This document shows positions 49,184 to 57,716 of a stretch of 60,817 nt of DNA, in pieces (position 1 is the stretch's first letter; every line of letters starts with the position of its first letter). The notes under the pieces are model-generated. The model saw only the letters and a list, made by a program, of their open reading frames with translations. It did no database searches and had not been told where the DNA came from. This stretch comes from an uncultured Spirochaetaceae bacterium (GTDB lineage: Bacteria; Spirochaetota; Spirochaetia; Treponematales; Treponemataceae), in NCBI GenBank assembly GCA_902799665.1, contig CADCBK010000003.1:71566-132382 (forward strand). The letters run 5' to 3'. The position numbers were made by a program, and so were the translations under genes.

Positions 49184-49267
49184 CCGCCCGTATTTTTGTT
49201 GGCAAGGCCTTAACTGTAAGTTCGAGCGGTTCCTCCGCGTCTTTCAGGCGCTACTTGGGCCGCGCGG
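49184..49267 (+). repeat. Dispersed structured intergenic repeat, copy D
   Basis: It starts CCGCCCGT (CCGCTCG in other copies), continues GTTGGCAAGGCCTTAACTGT, TTCGAGCGGTTCCTCCGCGT and GGCGCTAC, close to copy A over its second half. It lies between psd and the DEAD-box gene; the rest of 49047-49285 is the helicase promoter region. Confidence 0.68.
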
Positions 49268-49285
49268 TTTTTTGCTGGAAAGGCC

Positions 49286-50095
49286 TTAGCGGCGGCCTAT
49301 GGCGCTGCCCATTTTGACTGGCGTTTCGATTCCGGCGCTGGAGTTGTCCAAAATCTCTTTGTTGATTTTCGCGGCGCCTTTTTTTAAGAGCAAAATGATT
49401 GTGGAGCCGCCGTATTCAAAATAGCCTTTTTCCTTTCCGCGTTCGGCGCTTCCTTCGCCTTCATGGTTTACAATCCGTCCGACGAGCATAGCGCCAACTT
49501 CCATTTGGACGATTTTTCCAAAGGCGCCGCTTTCTATCGTTGTCCATTCCCTGCAGTTTTCCACAAAGACAGGACGCGCCTCAAGCGCGATTGGCCTGAC
49601 GGTGTGCAGAACTCCAGGAATAAAAATGTTGGGGCCTTTCTTTCCGCTTTCGGCGTAGCAGTAGCGGTGGTAGTTGTCCACGCAAAGACGGAACACAAGG
49701 CAAAGGCCTCCGTCAAATTCTTGCGCCAAAGCGTCGTTCCTTAGCAGCGAGAAAATAGTGTATTGCGATTGCTTTACGGGAATCACCGCGCCGCTTTCGA
49801 TTTTCCAAACGCTCAAGTGTCCGTCGCAGGGAGCGCACAAATTGTTCGGGTTGGCGTCAAACGCGCGCCTTCCTTCTTTTATCTTTCGCCTAAAGAATTG
49901 GTTGAAGGTTTTTATTCCGTCCGTTTGATAATCGTCAAGGTTGATCTTGTTTTTTTTTACAAAGGGTTTTATCAAACAAGACGAAATGCGCGAGTCCAAA
50001 AATGCTCCACAAGCCTTTGAAACTGCGCGCGTTGTCAGAAGCTTTAATAAAACGCGGCCGCAAGTTGTTTTGTACAAAAAAGAAAGCGCGTCCAT
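49286..50095 (-). CDS. psd: Phosphatidylserine decarboxylase
   Basis: 269 residues. The enzyme turns phosphatidylserine into phosphatidylethanolamine at the membrane using a pyruvoyl group made by self-cleavage. Family marks are FNQFFRRKIKEGRR (residue 64), APCDGHLSVW (residue 88), VDNYHRYCY (residue 139), VLHTVRPIA and MEVGAMLVGRI. The cleavage site reads YFEYGGSTIILL, so the usual LGST is GGST while the cleaved Gly-Ser pair is retained. It starts four bases after pssA, the enzyme that makes its substrate. Confidence 0.93.
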   Translation of the reverse strand: MDALSFLYKTTCGRVLLKLLTTRAVSKACGAFLDSRISSCLIKPFVKKNKINLDDYQTDGIKTFNQFFRRKIKEGRRAFDANPNNLCAPCDGHLSVWKIESGAVIPVKQSQYTIFSLLRNDALAQEFDGGLCLVFRLCVDNYHRYCYAESGKKGPNIFIPGVLHTVRPIALEARPVFVENCREWTTIESGAFGKIVQMEVGAMLVGRIVNHEGEGSAERGKEKGYFEYGGSTIILLLKKGAAKINKEILDNSSAGIETPVKMGSAIGRR

Positions 50096-50099
50096 GCCG

Positions 50100-50804
50100 T
50101 CAGTTTTTCATGACAATGAAAATGTATGCCAGTATGCCGGCTTCCAAAAGGCCGACGGAAATCATAATCAAAACGCCTTTTAGGGTTGGCTTTTTGACTT
50201 GAATTCTTGAAATGAAAAGATAGCCCACAATAGCCAAAAAAATAAAATACAAAAGCGTAAGGTTGGCGTTGCAGAAAATATGAATCAATAGAATCGTGGG
50301 GAAAATAAGCGCGGCTGTCGTTACTGGAAGCCCTATGAAAATTTTGTTCTCGCCTTTTTCCGTCTTGGATCTTTCTTCCTCCAATACGTTAAAGTAGGCA
50401 AGGCGGATAAGGGCGGCCAAGGCGTACAAGACCGCGACGCCGGTAAGGACGATTTTTATTATGGCTGACTTGTCCGCAAGGTGCAGGAATTTTATATCCG
50501 GAAAATTGTAAAAGTCAATTGAGCTTCTTAGCATCGCGATGCCAATGCAGGCTGGAAGAATTCCAAAGGCCGCCAAGTCTGAGAGCGAGTCGATTTGCAC
50601 GCCAAACTTTTTCATTTGCTCCGTTCTGTTTTTCTTTGTGCGCGCGATCTTTCCGTCAAAGGCGTCGCAGAGCCCGCAGAACATCAGGAAGAACATTCCC
50701 AAATATGGATGGCCGATGTCGTTCAGGCATAGCATGATTCCTGTTGTGGCGGAAATCATAGACAAATATGTAAGGATGACAGTGTAGTCGTAAAAACCGA
50801 TCAT
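50100..50804 (-). CDS. pssA: CDP-diacylglycerol-serine O-phosphatidyltransferase
   Basis: 234 residues with about seven membrane segments. The CDP-alcohol transferase motif is complete: FCGLCDAFDGKIARTKKN followed by FGVQIDSLSDLAAFG, giving the DGxxAR...G...D...D pattern. It joins serine to CDP-diacylglycerol; the adjacent psd gene supports the PssA assignment over other CDP-alcohol transferases. Its ATG overlaps the stop of the flippase-like gene by four bases. Confidence 0.9.
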   Translation of the reverse strand: MIGFYDYTVILTYLSMISATTGIMLCLNDIGHPYLGMFFLMFCGLCDAFDGKIARTKKNRTEQMKKFGVQIDSLSDLAAFGILPACIGIAMLRSSIDFYNFPDIKFLHLADKSAIIKIVLTGVAVLYALAALIRLAYFNVLEEERSKTEKGENKIFIGLPVTTAALIFPTILLIHIFCNANLTLLYFIFLAIVGYLFISRIQVKKPTLKGVLIMISVGLLEAGILAYIFIVMKN

Positions 50805-51838
50805 AGCTTTTCCCCTTTGTTTTTCTTTTGTTGAAGCAATATAAATCCTAATATTACAGTAAAAACGCTAATTATGCTACAGGTGTAAAAGGAAATTCCC
50901 CGGCTTAAAATGGCAAGCGAGCATGAGGCTTCGTCTCCAAGCAATTCCGCGTAGCCGTGATACATCAGGAATTCCGAAATGCCGACCGCTCCGGGAACCG
51001 GAATGAAATTTGAGCCAAGGACGACATAGGTTTGTATGGCGAAGATTTTCAGGCCGTCAAAAACGCCTCCGCCCATTGCGTAGTGGCAAAAAACCGTCAC
51101 AAGAATTTGCGAGGCCCTTTGAGCGAGGTTCAAGAAAAATGTTTTTGCCAAAAGCGTCTTCTTGCCCGAAAGCGTCACTACGCATTCTTTGTAGCGTTCC
51201 AGCATGGAATCCATTCCGCGCCTGACCCTGTCGGCGGCCTTCTTTAGGCCGATTCTCTCCATGATGGAAATGATTATTTCGCCTATTTTTAATAGGATTG
51301 ACTGTTTTTTTAATAGAAGAATGAAGAAAACTGTAAGAAGGGTCATCGTCACGATTCCAATTAGAACCATGATTTTGCACGGAAGCGCGAAGTCCATGAA
51401 CACGCGCGGAAAAAAGGCGATGGAAAAAAAGCCCAGTGTTATTATTGCCAGCGTGTACATTGTAAGATTCAACAGCAGGGCGACTGTCGTGGCTACGCCC
51501 GAAATCCCGTCCTTGTGCATGAAGTAGGCGCTGGCAGGCTGGCCGCCCGTCGCCGACGGAGTTATTGAAGAAAAGTAAATGTCGGCCGCCGCGTAAAGAA
51601 AGCCCTTGCGCTTTTTTACCGGGTAACCCAGCGTGCGCGCTATCAGAGCGAGCGAGCGGCCTTCAAAGAAAATAAAGGCCAGCATGCAAACCGCGGCTGG
51701 AATCAACCAAACGGGCGACGCGTCCTTTATCTTTTGCCAAAATTCCGCCACTGAAAGGCCGCCGCTGTAAAACAGCGCGTAAGTCGTGAGAATCGATAGA
51801 CAAAGAGTAAAAAACGCCCAAAAGATTTTCTTTTTCAT
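50801..51838 (-). CDS. UPF0104/YbhN-type flippase-like membrane protein
   Basis: 345 residues from the ATG at 51838 (a TTG at 51841 is less likely). It has about eight membrane segments and the lysylphosphatidylglycerol-synthase membrane-region pattern: FFEGRSLALIARTLGYPVKKRKGFLYAAADIYFSSITPSATGGQPA near residue 60, and NFIPVPGAVGISEFLM near residue 275. The aminoacyl-transferase domain of MprF is absent. Members are thought to move or handle lipids. Being first in an operon with pssA and psd, a role in aminophospholipid transport is plausible. Confidence 0.85.
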   Translation of the reverse strand: MKKKIFWAFFTLCLSILTTYALFYSGGLSVAEFWQKIKDASPVWLIPAAVCMLAFIFFEGRSLALIARTLGYPVKKRKGFLYAAADIYFSSITPSATGGQPASAYFMHKDGISGVATTVALLLNLTMYTLAIITLGFFSIAFFPRVFMDFALPCKIMVLIGIVTMTLLTVFFILLLKKQSILLKIGEIIISIMERIGLKKAADRVRRGMDSMLERYKECVVTLSGKKTLLAKTFFLNLAQRASQILVTVFCHYAMGGGVFDGLKIFAIQTYVVLGSNFIPVPGAVGISEFLMYHGYAELLGDEASCSLAILSRGISFYTCSIISVFTVILGFILLQQKKNKGEKL

Positions 51839-51904
51839 CAATTATAATAGTATATCATATTTTTGGGCGGAATGTATATAGCGGCGCGCGGAAAGTTTTT
51901 ACCC

Positions 51905-52573
51905 CTAGTCGATTTTATACATAAGTCCAATCTTTGGCTGCAAAGAAATGGCTTTGCAGGAACCGTATTCCTTGCTTTTTGTTTCCTCCCTTTCAAAAAA
52001 AGTCTTTTCCTTGGTCACTGTGGAGTTGGTCCAGCCTATGCCCGCTAAAATTGAGCAGCCGGAGTAAAAGCAAAGCTTGTCCGTTATTTGAATTGTGTAA
52101 GACAATTCCGCTCCGATTTCAAAGCAATAGGCCGTGTTTTCATTGCGGCAATAGCGGCCGTCTTTGTATTCGTAGTTGGTGAAGGTGAATATGTCAATTC
52201 CTAAAAGCCCTGACAAAATCAACGCTTGCCTTTCGTTTTTCTTTAAAAAGTCGTAGCCGGCGCCTCCCCAAAAATTCACGTTGACGCAAAGGCCGCGGGA
52301 GTCATGCGCTTTGAAGCCTTTGCTAAAAAACGGTCCGGCCGCCGCTCCGGCAAAAAGGGCTAGGCCCTTGTCAGTTCTTGCCCGATACAGGCCTTCAAGT
52401 TGCGCTGAAAAGCCTTTTGATTTTTGCGAGCCTGTGTAAATTAGTTTTAGCGGAACGCTTGCTCCAAGCGCCGCCTCTGTATGCCAGTTAGACTCTTTCG
52501 CTTTGTCCTCGTCCGCGGACAACAAAGTTTGAGATGCAAGCAAAAGCGCCGCCAGTAAAAAAATCCTTTTCAT
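51905..52573 (-). CDS. Outer-membrane protein, small beta-barrel
   Basis: 222 residues with AAGGAGG before the ATG. The signal peptide is MKRIFLLAALLLASQTLLSA. Short alternating strands (FSAQLEGLYRAR, GLCVNVNFWGGAGYDFL, KAISLQPKIGLMYKID) and a C-terminal strand suggest an eight-stranded barrel. Four cysteines in the mature part (GLCVN, GRYCRN, CFEIG, GCSIL) are more than usual for a barrel. It has a TATAAT-type -10 box (about 52613). The 52574-52713 interval holds this promoter and nothing else clear. Confidence 0.78.
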   Translation of the reverse strand: MKRIFLLAALLLASQTLLSADEDKAKESNWHTEAALGASVPLKLIYTGSQKSKGFSAQLEGLYRARTDKGLALFAGAAAGPFFSKGFKAHDSRGLCVNVNFWGGAGYDFLKKNERQALILSGLLGIDIFTFTNYEYKDGRYCRNENTAYCFEIGAELSYTIQITDKLCFYSGCSILAGIGWTNSTVTKEKTFFEREETKSKEYGSCKAISLQPKIGLMYKID

Positions 52574-52713
52574 CTTGCCTCCTTGACGATTATTTCAAAA
52601 AGCCGCCCCATTATATTAATCTTCGCGCGGCATGGGAACGGCTTTTAGACAAGATGCAAGGCGAGGGCGATGAAATGCAATTTTAAAAGCGAGCGCTTTG
52701 GAATCAATGCAGC

Positions 52714-53955
52714 CTAGAAGAGCCGCATCAAATCTTCAATAGTCTCGCGGCGGCGAATCTGTTTTACGCTGCCGTCCTTGCAGATTAGAACTTCCGCAGG
52801 GCGGGGGCGGCTGTTGTAGGTTGAGCACATGCTCCAGCCGTAAGCGCCGGTGTCCAAAACGCATGCAAGGTCGCCGCGCTTCATCTCCGGCAGCGAGCGG
52901 TCTTTTGCGAGCAAGTCGCCGCTTTCGCAGATGTTTCCGGTCACGGTTTGTTCCATCAGATTGTCGCGGGCAACAACTTTTCCTTCGCGGATAACTTCGA
53001 TGTCGTGCCAGCTGTCGTACATAGACGGGCGGACAAGCACGTTCATTCCGATATCTGTTCCTGCAAAAGTCTTTCCGTTGTTATGCTTTACTGCGTGAAC
53101 GCGGCCAAGAATCACGCTTCCTTCCGCGACGCAAAAACGGCCGGGCTCGCTTTTAAAAAGCGGCGCTCTTCCGTACTTTGCGACAAAGCCGTCCAGAATC
53201 GGCTCAAGGCGCTTTTTAAAATCTTCCATCGGGAAATCTTTTTCGTCGTCCAGCTTGTGGTAGGGAATGCCGTAGCCGCCGCCAAAGTCGACAAACTCCA
53301 AATCCTTAAACTGCAAGGCGATGCGCAAAAGGTTTGAAACAGCGTCAAGGTAAGGCTGCGGGTCCATAAAAAGCGAGCCGATGTGCTGGTTGATTCCGGC
53401 AATCGTAAGATTGTATTTTGCGGCGATTTCAAAAATCTGCGGAATGAATTCTTCCGAAATTCCAAACTTGGTTTTCTTTCCGCCTGTGACAACCTTTTCG
53501 TGGTGGCCGGCTCCGACTCCAGGATTAATGCGGACGGCGACCTTGCCGCCCTTGTTGAGGCTTCCGTAAAGCTCCAGCTGGGAAAGGGAGTCGCAGCTTG
53601 TCATGATTTTGTTGTCAATCGCAAACCGCATTTCTTCTTCGCTTACGTTGTTCGGCACAAAGAAAACGCGCTCCTTTGGAAAGCCGGCCTTTAAAAGCAT
53701 TTGGATTTCGCCAACGCTCATCGCGTCGCAGTTGTTGCCTTCTTCAAGGGCAAGCTTAAGAATGTGAATGTTTGTGTTGGCCTTTACCGAATAGTTTGCG
53801 GTGTAAGGATACTTTGTGATAACCTTAGCGACCGCGTCCATGCGGCTGCGCAAAATATTTTCGTTGTAAACGTAGAGCGGCGTGCCGTATTCCTTTGCAA
53901 GCTTTTCGGGGTTGTTGCCTTCAAAAAAATTTGATTGTTCGATGAATGAGTTCAT
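52714..53955 (-). CDS. lysA: Diaminopimelate decarboxylase
   Basis: 413 residues with AGGAGA upstream. A PLP enzyme of the alanine-racemase fold that makes L-lysine from meso-diaminopimelate. Marks are TPLYVYNENILRSR, the PLP lysine in NYSVKAN, GGGYGIPYH, the phosphate-binding EPGRFCV, and the ICESGDLLAKDRSLP and GAYGWSMCSTYNSRPRPAEV segments. It lies eight bases downstream of ddh, so the pair performs the last two steps of the dehydrogenase branch of lysine synthesis. Confidence 0.95.
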   Translation of the reverse strand: MNSFIEQSNFFEGNNPEKLAKEYGTPLYVYNENILRSRMDAVAKVITKYPYTANYSVKANTNIHILKLALEEGNNCDAMSVGEIQMLLKAGFPKERVFFVPNNVSEEEMRFAIDNKIMTSCDSLSQLELYGSLNKGGKVAVRINPGVGAGHHEKVVTGGKKTKFGISEEFIPQIFEIAAKYNLTIAGINQHIGSLFMDPQPYLDAVSNLLRIALQFKDLEFVDFGGGYGIPYHKLDDEKDFPMEDFKKRLEPILDGFVAKYGRAPLFKSEPGRFCVAEGSVILGRVHAVKHNNGKTFAGTDIGMNVLVRPSMYDSWHDIEVIREGKVVARDNLMEQTVTGNICESGDLLAKDRSLPEMKRGDLACVLDTGAYGWSMCSTYNSRPRPAEVLICKDGSVKQIRRRETIEDLMRLF

Positions 53956-53963
53956 TGTTTCTC

Positions 53964-54944
53964 CTACAGCAAATGCGCGCGGATTTCTTCTCCGCTCAAT
54001 GGGCTAAGGTAGGCCGGCGCGACGTCGAAGACTGTCTTGCAGCCAAGGCTTCCTTCCTTGTTCATGCGGTAAACCGCGCGGGCGTAAGCCACGAGAACGC
54101 TTGATGTGAACGCGGGGTTTGAATCGAGCTTTAGGCTGTACTCAATCACGTTGTTGAACTCATTGTCCCAGCCGGTCTTTCCGGAACGGATTACAAAGCC
54201 GCCGTGAGGAATTCCTGAGTGGTCGCGCTTCAATTCCTCTTCGCTGATAAAATGAACTGTCGTGTCGTAGTCAGCGAAGTAGTTTGGCATTTCTTTTATT
54301 TCTTTTTCAATGCGGGCCTTGTCCGCGCCTTCTTCGGCCACAACAAAACATTCGCGCGTGTGCTTTTGGCGCGTCGTCAAGTCAGGATTGCTTCCCGAGC
54401 GAACGGCGTCCAAAGCGGCCTGCACCGGAATCGTGTACTGCTTTCCGTCCTTAACGCCTTCTATGCGGCGGATGGCGTCCGAGTGTCCCTGGCTTACTCC
54501 CTTTCCCCAGAAAGTGTAGTCCTTTCCGTTTGGAAGAATGCAGTTGGCGTAAAGACGGTTAAGGCTAAAAAGGCCCGGGTCCCAGCCGCAGCTGATGAGA
54601 GCGGTATGCTTAAAGTCCTTTGCAACCTTATCGACATTTGCAAAGTGCTCAGGAATTTTTGCGTGCGTGTCAAAGCTGTCGATTACGTTGAAATATTTTG
54701 CGTATTCAGGAGTCTGCTTTGGAAGGTCGGTCGCCGAGCCGCCGCAGATGATAAGAACGTCAACTTCGTCCTTGTGTTTTTCAACGTCCGCCACATTGTA
54801 AACAGGAACGCCCGCCGTCAAAATTTTTACAGTTGAAGGGTCGCGGCGCGTGAACACAGCCGTAAGCTCGCAGTCCGGGTTCTGCTTGACCGCGCCCTCG
54901 ACGCCCTTTCCAAGATTGCCATAACCTAAAATACCGATTTTCAT
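53964..54944 (-). CDS. ddh: meso-Diaminopimelate D-dehydrogenase
   Basis: 326 residues. It makes meso-diaminopimelate from tetrahydrodipicolinate, NADPH and ammonia in one step. Marks are GILGYGNLGKGVE, CELTAVFTRRDP, CGGSATDLPKQTP, ALISCGWDPGLFSLNRLYA and WGKGVSQGHSDAIRRIEGV, all typical of Ddh. The usual length is about 325. It begins within the stop of the TrmB regulator gene (ATGA) and has AAGGAG upstream. Confidence 0.95.
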   Translation of the reverse strand: MKIGILGYGNLGKGVEGAVKQNPDCELTAVFTRRDPSTVKILTAGVPVYNVADVEKHKDEVDVLIICGGSATDLPKQTPEYAKYFNVIDSFDTHAKIPEHFANVDKVAKDFKHTALISCGWDPGLFSLNRLYANCILPNGKDYTFWGKGVSQGHSDAIRRIEGVKDGKQYTIPVQAALDAVRSGSNPDLTTRQKHTRECFVVAEEGADKARIEKEIKEMPNYFADYDTTVHFISEEELKRDHSGIPHGGFVIRSGKTGWDNEFNNVIEYSLKLDSNPAFTSSVLVAYARAVYRMNKEGSLGCKTVFDVAPAYLSPLSGEEIRAHLL

Positions 54945-55642
54945 CTTTTTTCTCCTTCGCTCAAAAGCGTGATTTTATCCTTTAATGCTTCCTTCATAAC
55001 CTCAACGAGGTTTTTTTGTCCGGAATACAAACAGGTGTCATGTTCGTCGCCGGTCAATTCGCCCGTAAGAACGTAAGACGAATCCGCGATAAAGCGAATC
55101 CGGCCCGGCTCTGGCTTTGTCTCGTAGATTTTCGCGCCGCTAAGCTTAAAGCCCTTTGTAAGAAGGACTACCTTTTTGCCCGCCTTCACAAGGCCGCCAA
55201 GCTCGGCCTCATAGTCTAAAAGAAGGCCAGACGGAGCCATCATATAAACGCGCAGCTCGGCTTTTTTTAGCATTTGGCGGATTTTGTTCTTGATGTTTTT
55301 CGCGCCAATGATTGTAATGTAGCCGTCGCAGGAAATAACCTTTCGCGGCGAATGCTTTTCAAGCCAGAGAGCGCGTTTTTGCAATTCCAAGATTCTGTTT
55401 TCCGTAAATGTTTTGATTTCAACCGGGCGGTATTTTGTAGATTCACCCTGGACAAGACAGGCCGCGCCCTTTTCCACGAGGGCTATAAGCGCCGCGTAGA
55501 CGTTGGAGCGCGAAATCCCTGTGTCCTTCGCCACCTCATAGCCGGTCATGTCGCCATGATTTAAAAGGGCTGAATAAATCGTTCCTTCCTGGCGGGTGAG
55601 TCCAAAATCATTCAAACTGTCTATAAAACTCATGTTTGGCAT
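54941..55642 (-). CDS. TrmB-family transcriptional regulator of the ddh-lysA operon
   Basis: 233 residues from the ATG at 55642; the ATG at 55633 (MSFIDSL) is an alternative. Residues 10-75 are the TrmB winged helix (FGLTRQEGTIYSALLNHGDMTGYEVAKDTGISRSNVYAAL). A short coiled coil and an effector domain of about 130 residues follow. No ribosome-binding site is seen and the predicted leader is about 11 bases. Being first in an operon with ddh and lysA and having an inverted repeat over its own promoter, it probably regulates itself and lysine synthesis. Confidence 0.88.
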   Translation of the reverse strand: MPNMSFIDSLNDFGLTRQEGTIYSALLNHGDMTGYEVAKDTGISRSNVYAALIALVEKGAACLVQGESTKYRPVEIKTFTENRILELQKRALWLEKHSPRKVISCDGYITIIGAKNIKNKIRQMLKKAELRVYMMAPSGLLLDYEAELGGLVKAGKKVVLLTKGFKLSGAKIYETKPEPGRIRFIADSSYVLTGELTGDEHDTCLYSGQKNLVEVMKEALKDKITLLSEGEKR

Positions 55643-55646
55643 AATG

Positions 55647-55688
55647 GTAGTTCTAAATAATACTACTATAAGCATAATGAAAATTCAA
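55647..55688 (-). promoter_or_regulatory. Promoter and operator-like repeat of the TrmB-ddh-lysA operon
   Basis: TTGAAT (55683-55688), 17-base spacer, TAGTAT (55660-55665). GTAGT (55647-55651) and ACTAC (55662-55666) form an inverted repeat over the -10 box and start point. Confidence 0.5.
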
Positions 55689-55715
55689 TATTATGTCAAT
55701 TTCTAAAACGTTTTT

Positions 55716-56066
55716 ATGCATGCCGGCGCGCGGGGCAGGGTAATCTTTGCCCTGTGGAATGAGGACAAGATTCCCATAAAAAAACTGGTTGAAAAGACAA
55801 GCCTGGACAAGGCTACCCTTACCGGAATCATCGACCGCTTGGAGCGCGACGGCTATGTTTGCCGCCGTCCAAGCCCGGACGACAAGCGCGCCACGCTTGT
55901 TTCCAGAACGGGAAAGGATGAAATTTTCAAGAAAAAAGTTCCCAAAGCCTCCGACGAGCAAAACGCGCTTTTTTACAAGGGCTTTTCCAAAAAAGAAATC
56001 CAAGACTTTGAAAACTATCTAAAGCGCGTTTTGCAAAACTGCAAGGACGCGGAAGAAAGCCTCTAG
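55716..56066 (+). pseudogene. MarR-family regulator lacking its N-terminal helix
   Basis: 116 residues from an ATG without ribosome-binding site. The winged helix is well kept: FALWNEDKIPIKKLVEKT followed by SLDKATLTGIIDRLERDGYVCRRPSPDDKR, then a C-terminal helix. MarR proteins are about 140-150 residues and begin with a dimerisation helix of 30-40 residues. Here that part is missing and the upstream bases are the TrmB promoter. It is probably a 5'-truncated remnant, though a short active form cannot be excluded. Confidence 0.7.
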
Positions 56067-56122
56067 CCCATGCAGGACCGCCCTGCGCAAAAGGCTGCCT
56101 TTTTATATTTTTTTGTCGAAAG

Positions 56123-56260
56123 TCAGTTCAGCAATCCAGTTGGAGACTCCTCCGGCAGCGAAGGGACTTTTTTCTTTTCAGCGGAATATTCTTCTTTAAG
56201 AATTCTTTCCGCATCAGGAATATAAGCCGGCTCAAAATCTTTTATGATGAATTTTTCCAA
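56123..56260 (-). pseudogene. N-terminal remnant of a GNAT-like acetyltransferase
   Basis: A TTG at 56260 with AAGGAG ten bases upstream opens a 45-codon frame starting (M)EKFIIKDFEPAYIPDAERI and ending at a TGA. This looks like the first strand and helix of a GNAT domain; nothing of the acetyl-CoA site follows. The 56067-56624 interval contains this and the next remnant and no intact gene. Confidence 0.5.
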
Positions 56261-56284
56261 TTGTATTTTACTCCTTGCAAACAG

Positions 56285-56491
56285 TCAAAGCATAAATGCG
56301 CCGCCTTTTATTGCCGCAGTGATTGCATAAGCGCAAAAAAGTCTTCGGCCTTTCTTGTAGGCCGGACAGAACATTTCCAAAAAGCCCGTTCCGTTGCTTG
56401 TATGGGGCCGTTTGTCCAAAAGGCCGGCGTGGGCCAGGGCGAGAGTCGCTCCGCAAATTGCGGCCACCGTTCCTCCGCAAGAAAGAAGTTC
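56285..56491 (-). pseudogene. Fragment of a DJ-1/PfpI-family gene
   Basis: The frame contains VAAICGATLALAHAGLLDKR followed by PHTSNGTGFLEMFCPAYKKG, the central part of a PfpI-type protein including the nucleophilic cysteine (AICGAT). The N-terminal strand region is absent, and after CPAYK the family pattern is lost. It is a decayed copy, distinct from the intact DJ-1 gene at 16267. Confidence 0.7.
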
Positions 56492-56624
56492 CGCAGAGTG
56501 GGAATGGATTTTTGACAAGATGCGTTTTTTGAGGGATAAGATGCGCCTTAAAATTCTTGTGCATTTCATGATCTTTTTGTATTATGAAACAAAACAAAAG
56601 CGAACAAACAAACAGGAGAAAATA

Positions 56625-57236
56625 ATGAATCAAAAGGAAAGGATGATCGCAAACCTTCCGTACAAGGCTTGGCTTGACGGGCTTGAAGAAGAACGGTTTG
56701 AAAACAAAAAGAAAATTTACCGCTACAACAATCTTCCGCCGGAAGAAAAAGAGGAGAAAGACCGCCTTATAAAAGAAATCCTCGGAAAGACTGGCGACTG
56801 GATTAACATCGAGGCGCCCTTTCATTGCGACTACGGTTACAACATCGAAGTCGGCCAGTGGTTCTTCGCCAACTACAACTTCATCGTTCTTGACGTTGGC
56901 AAGGTCAAAATCGGCGACCGCGTTCAAATCGCGCCGAACGTCGCCATCTACACGGCGGGTCATCCGATTCATCCGGACTCGCGGAACTCCGGCTACGAGT
57001 ACGGGATTGACGTGACAATCGGAAACAATGTTTGGATTGGCGGAAATTCGTGTATCATGCCGGGCGTCACAATCGGAGACAATGTCGTGATCGGAGGAGG
57101 CAGCGTGGTCACAAAGGACATTCCGCCAAACGTGATTGCTGTTGGAAATCCTTGCCGGGTTTTGCGCGAAATCACCGAGGCCGACCGCGACTATTACTTC
57201 CGCGACAGAAAATTCGACGTGGACGACTATAAATGA
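56625..57236 (+). CDS. Sugar O-acetyltransferase, maltose/galactoside type
   Basis: 203 residues from the ATG at 56625 with CAGGAGAA upstream. It is a left-handed beta-helix acetyltransferase of the Maa/LacA group. The N-terminal MIANLPYKAWLDGLEEER is the typical helical cap. The core has FHCDYGYNIEVGQWFFANYN, the catalytic histidine in YTAGHPIHPDSRN, and VWIGGNSCIMPGVTIGDNVV with GNPCRVLREI. It moves an acetyl group from acetyl-CoA to a sugar 6-hydroxyl. It is the only intact gene in a zone of fragments. Confidence 0.93.
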   Translation: MNQKERMIANLPYKAWLDGLEEERFENKKKIYRYNNLPPEEKEEKDRLIKEILGKTGDWINIEAPFHCDYGYNIEVGQWFFANYNFIVLDVGKVKIGDRVQIAPNVAIYTAGHPIHPDSRNSGYEYGIDVTIGNNVWIGGNSCIMPGVTIGDNVVIGGGSVVTKDIPPNVIAVGNPCRVLREITEADRDYYFRDRKFDVDDYK

Positions 57237-57242
57237 AAACAA

Positions 57243-57473
57243 TTGGAATTGCCGGCGACCGCCAAGAGGGCTGAGGGCTGGATTACGGCAAGGCTTGCCC
57301 CTCCAGTTTTTGACTATGCCCGAACATGGGTAATTTTCAATGAAGCTTCAAAGGAGGCCGTTGATTTTTACATGCAGACAATCTGGAAGGATGTTCAGGC
57401 GCTAGGTATTTCTGAAGCTGATTTTTATGAAGCGGTTGAAGTCAGCAAAATCATCCGCAGCCACGAAAAATGA
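57243..57473 (+). pseudogene. Uncertain reading frame or gene remnant after the acetyltransferase
   Basis: An ATG overlapping the acetyltransferase stop opens MKTIGIAGDRQEG and then stops. In another frame 76 codons continue to 57473 (WVIFNEASKEAVDFYMQTIW, then KDVQALGISEADFYEAVEVS). I do not recognise it. The frame change right after a coupled start suggests a broken gene. Confidence 0.35.
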
Positions 57474-57539
57474 TTTTTCTTTGAGGCGAGCGTCCAAGTC
57501 ACTGTGCTTGTCGCAGTAATCTGTTTTCTTCCAGAATCC

Positions 57540-57715
57540 TCATGCCTCCTGACACAGCTTGTTTTTGATTCGACGCATTGCTTCCACGCGCATAATCCAG
57601 TGGCGGGAAAATGGCATCTGTATCAAGCCTTTTACATTTATGCCCTCGCTAAAAGTCGCTTCCTTGGAAATGAGCGTTTGCATTTTTTATTCTTTTCAGA
57701 CCATTCCTTGTCCAT
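57540..57715 (-). pseudogene. DinB-like gene remnant with frameshift and internal deletion
   Basis: From an ATG at 57715 the frame reads MDKEWSEKNKK. One base lost in an A6 tract (about 57684) shifts it; in the next frame it continues MQTLISKEATFSEGIN, like the N-terminus of a DinB-type protein of about 170 residues. It then jumps within a few residues to a C-terminal-looking IQMPFSRHWIMRVEAMRRIK and stops. Most of the protein is missing. Confidence 0.5.
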
Positions 57716-57716
57716 G

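Noticed and set aside
56268..57242. 324-codon minus-strand frame opposite the acetyltransferase
   Set aside because: Valine-rich mirror of the intact acetyltransferase gene; not a protein family.
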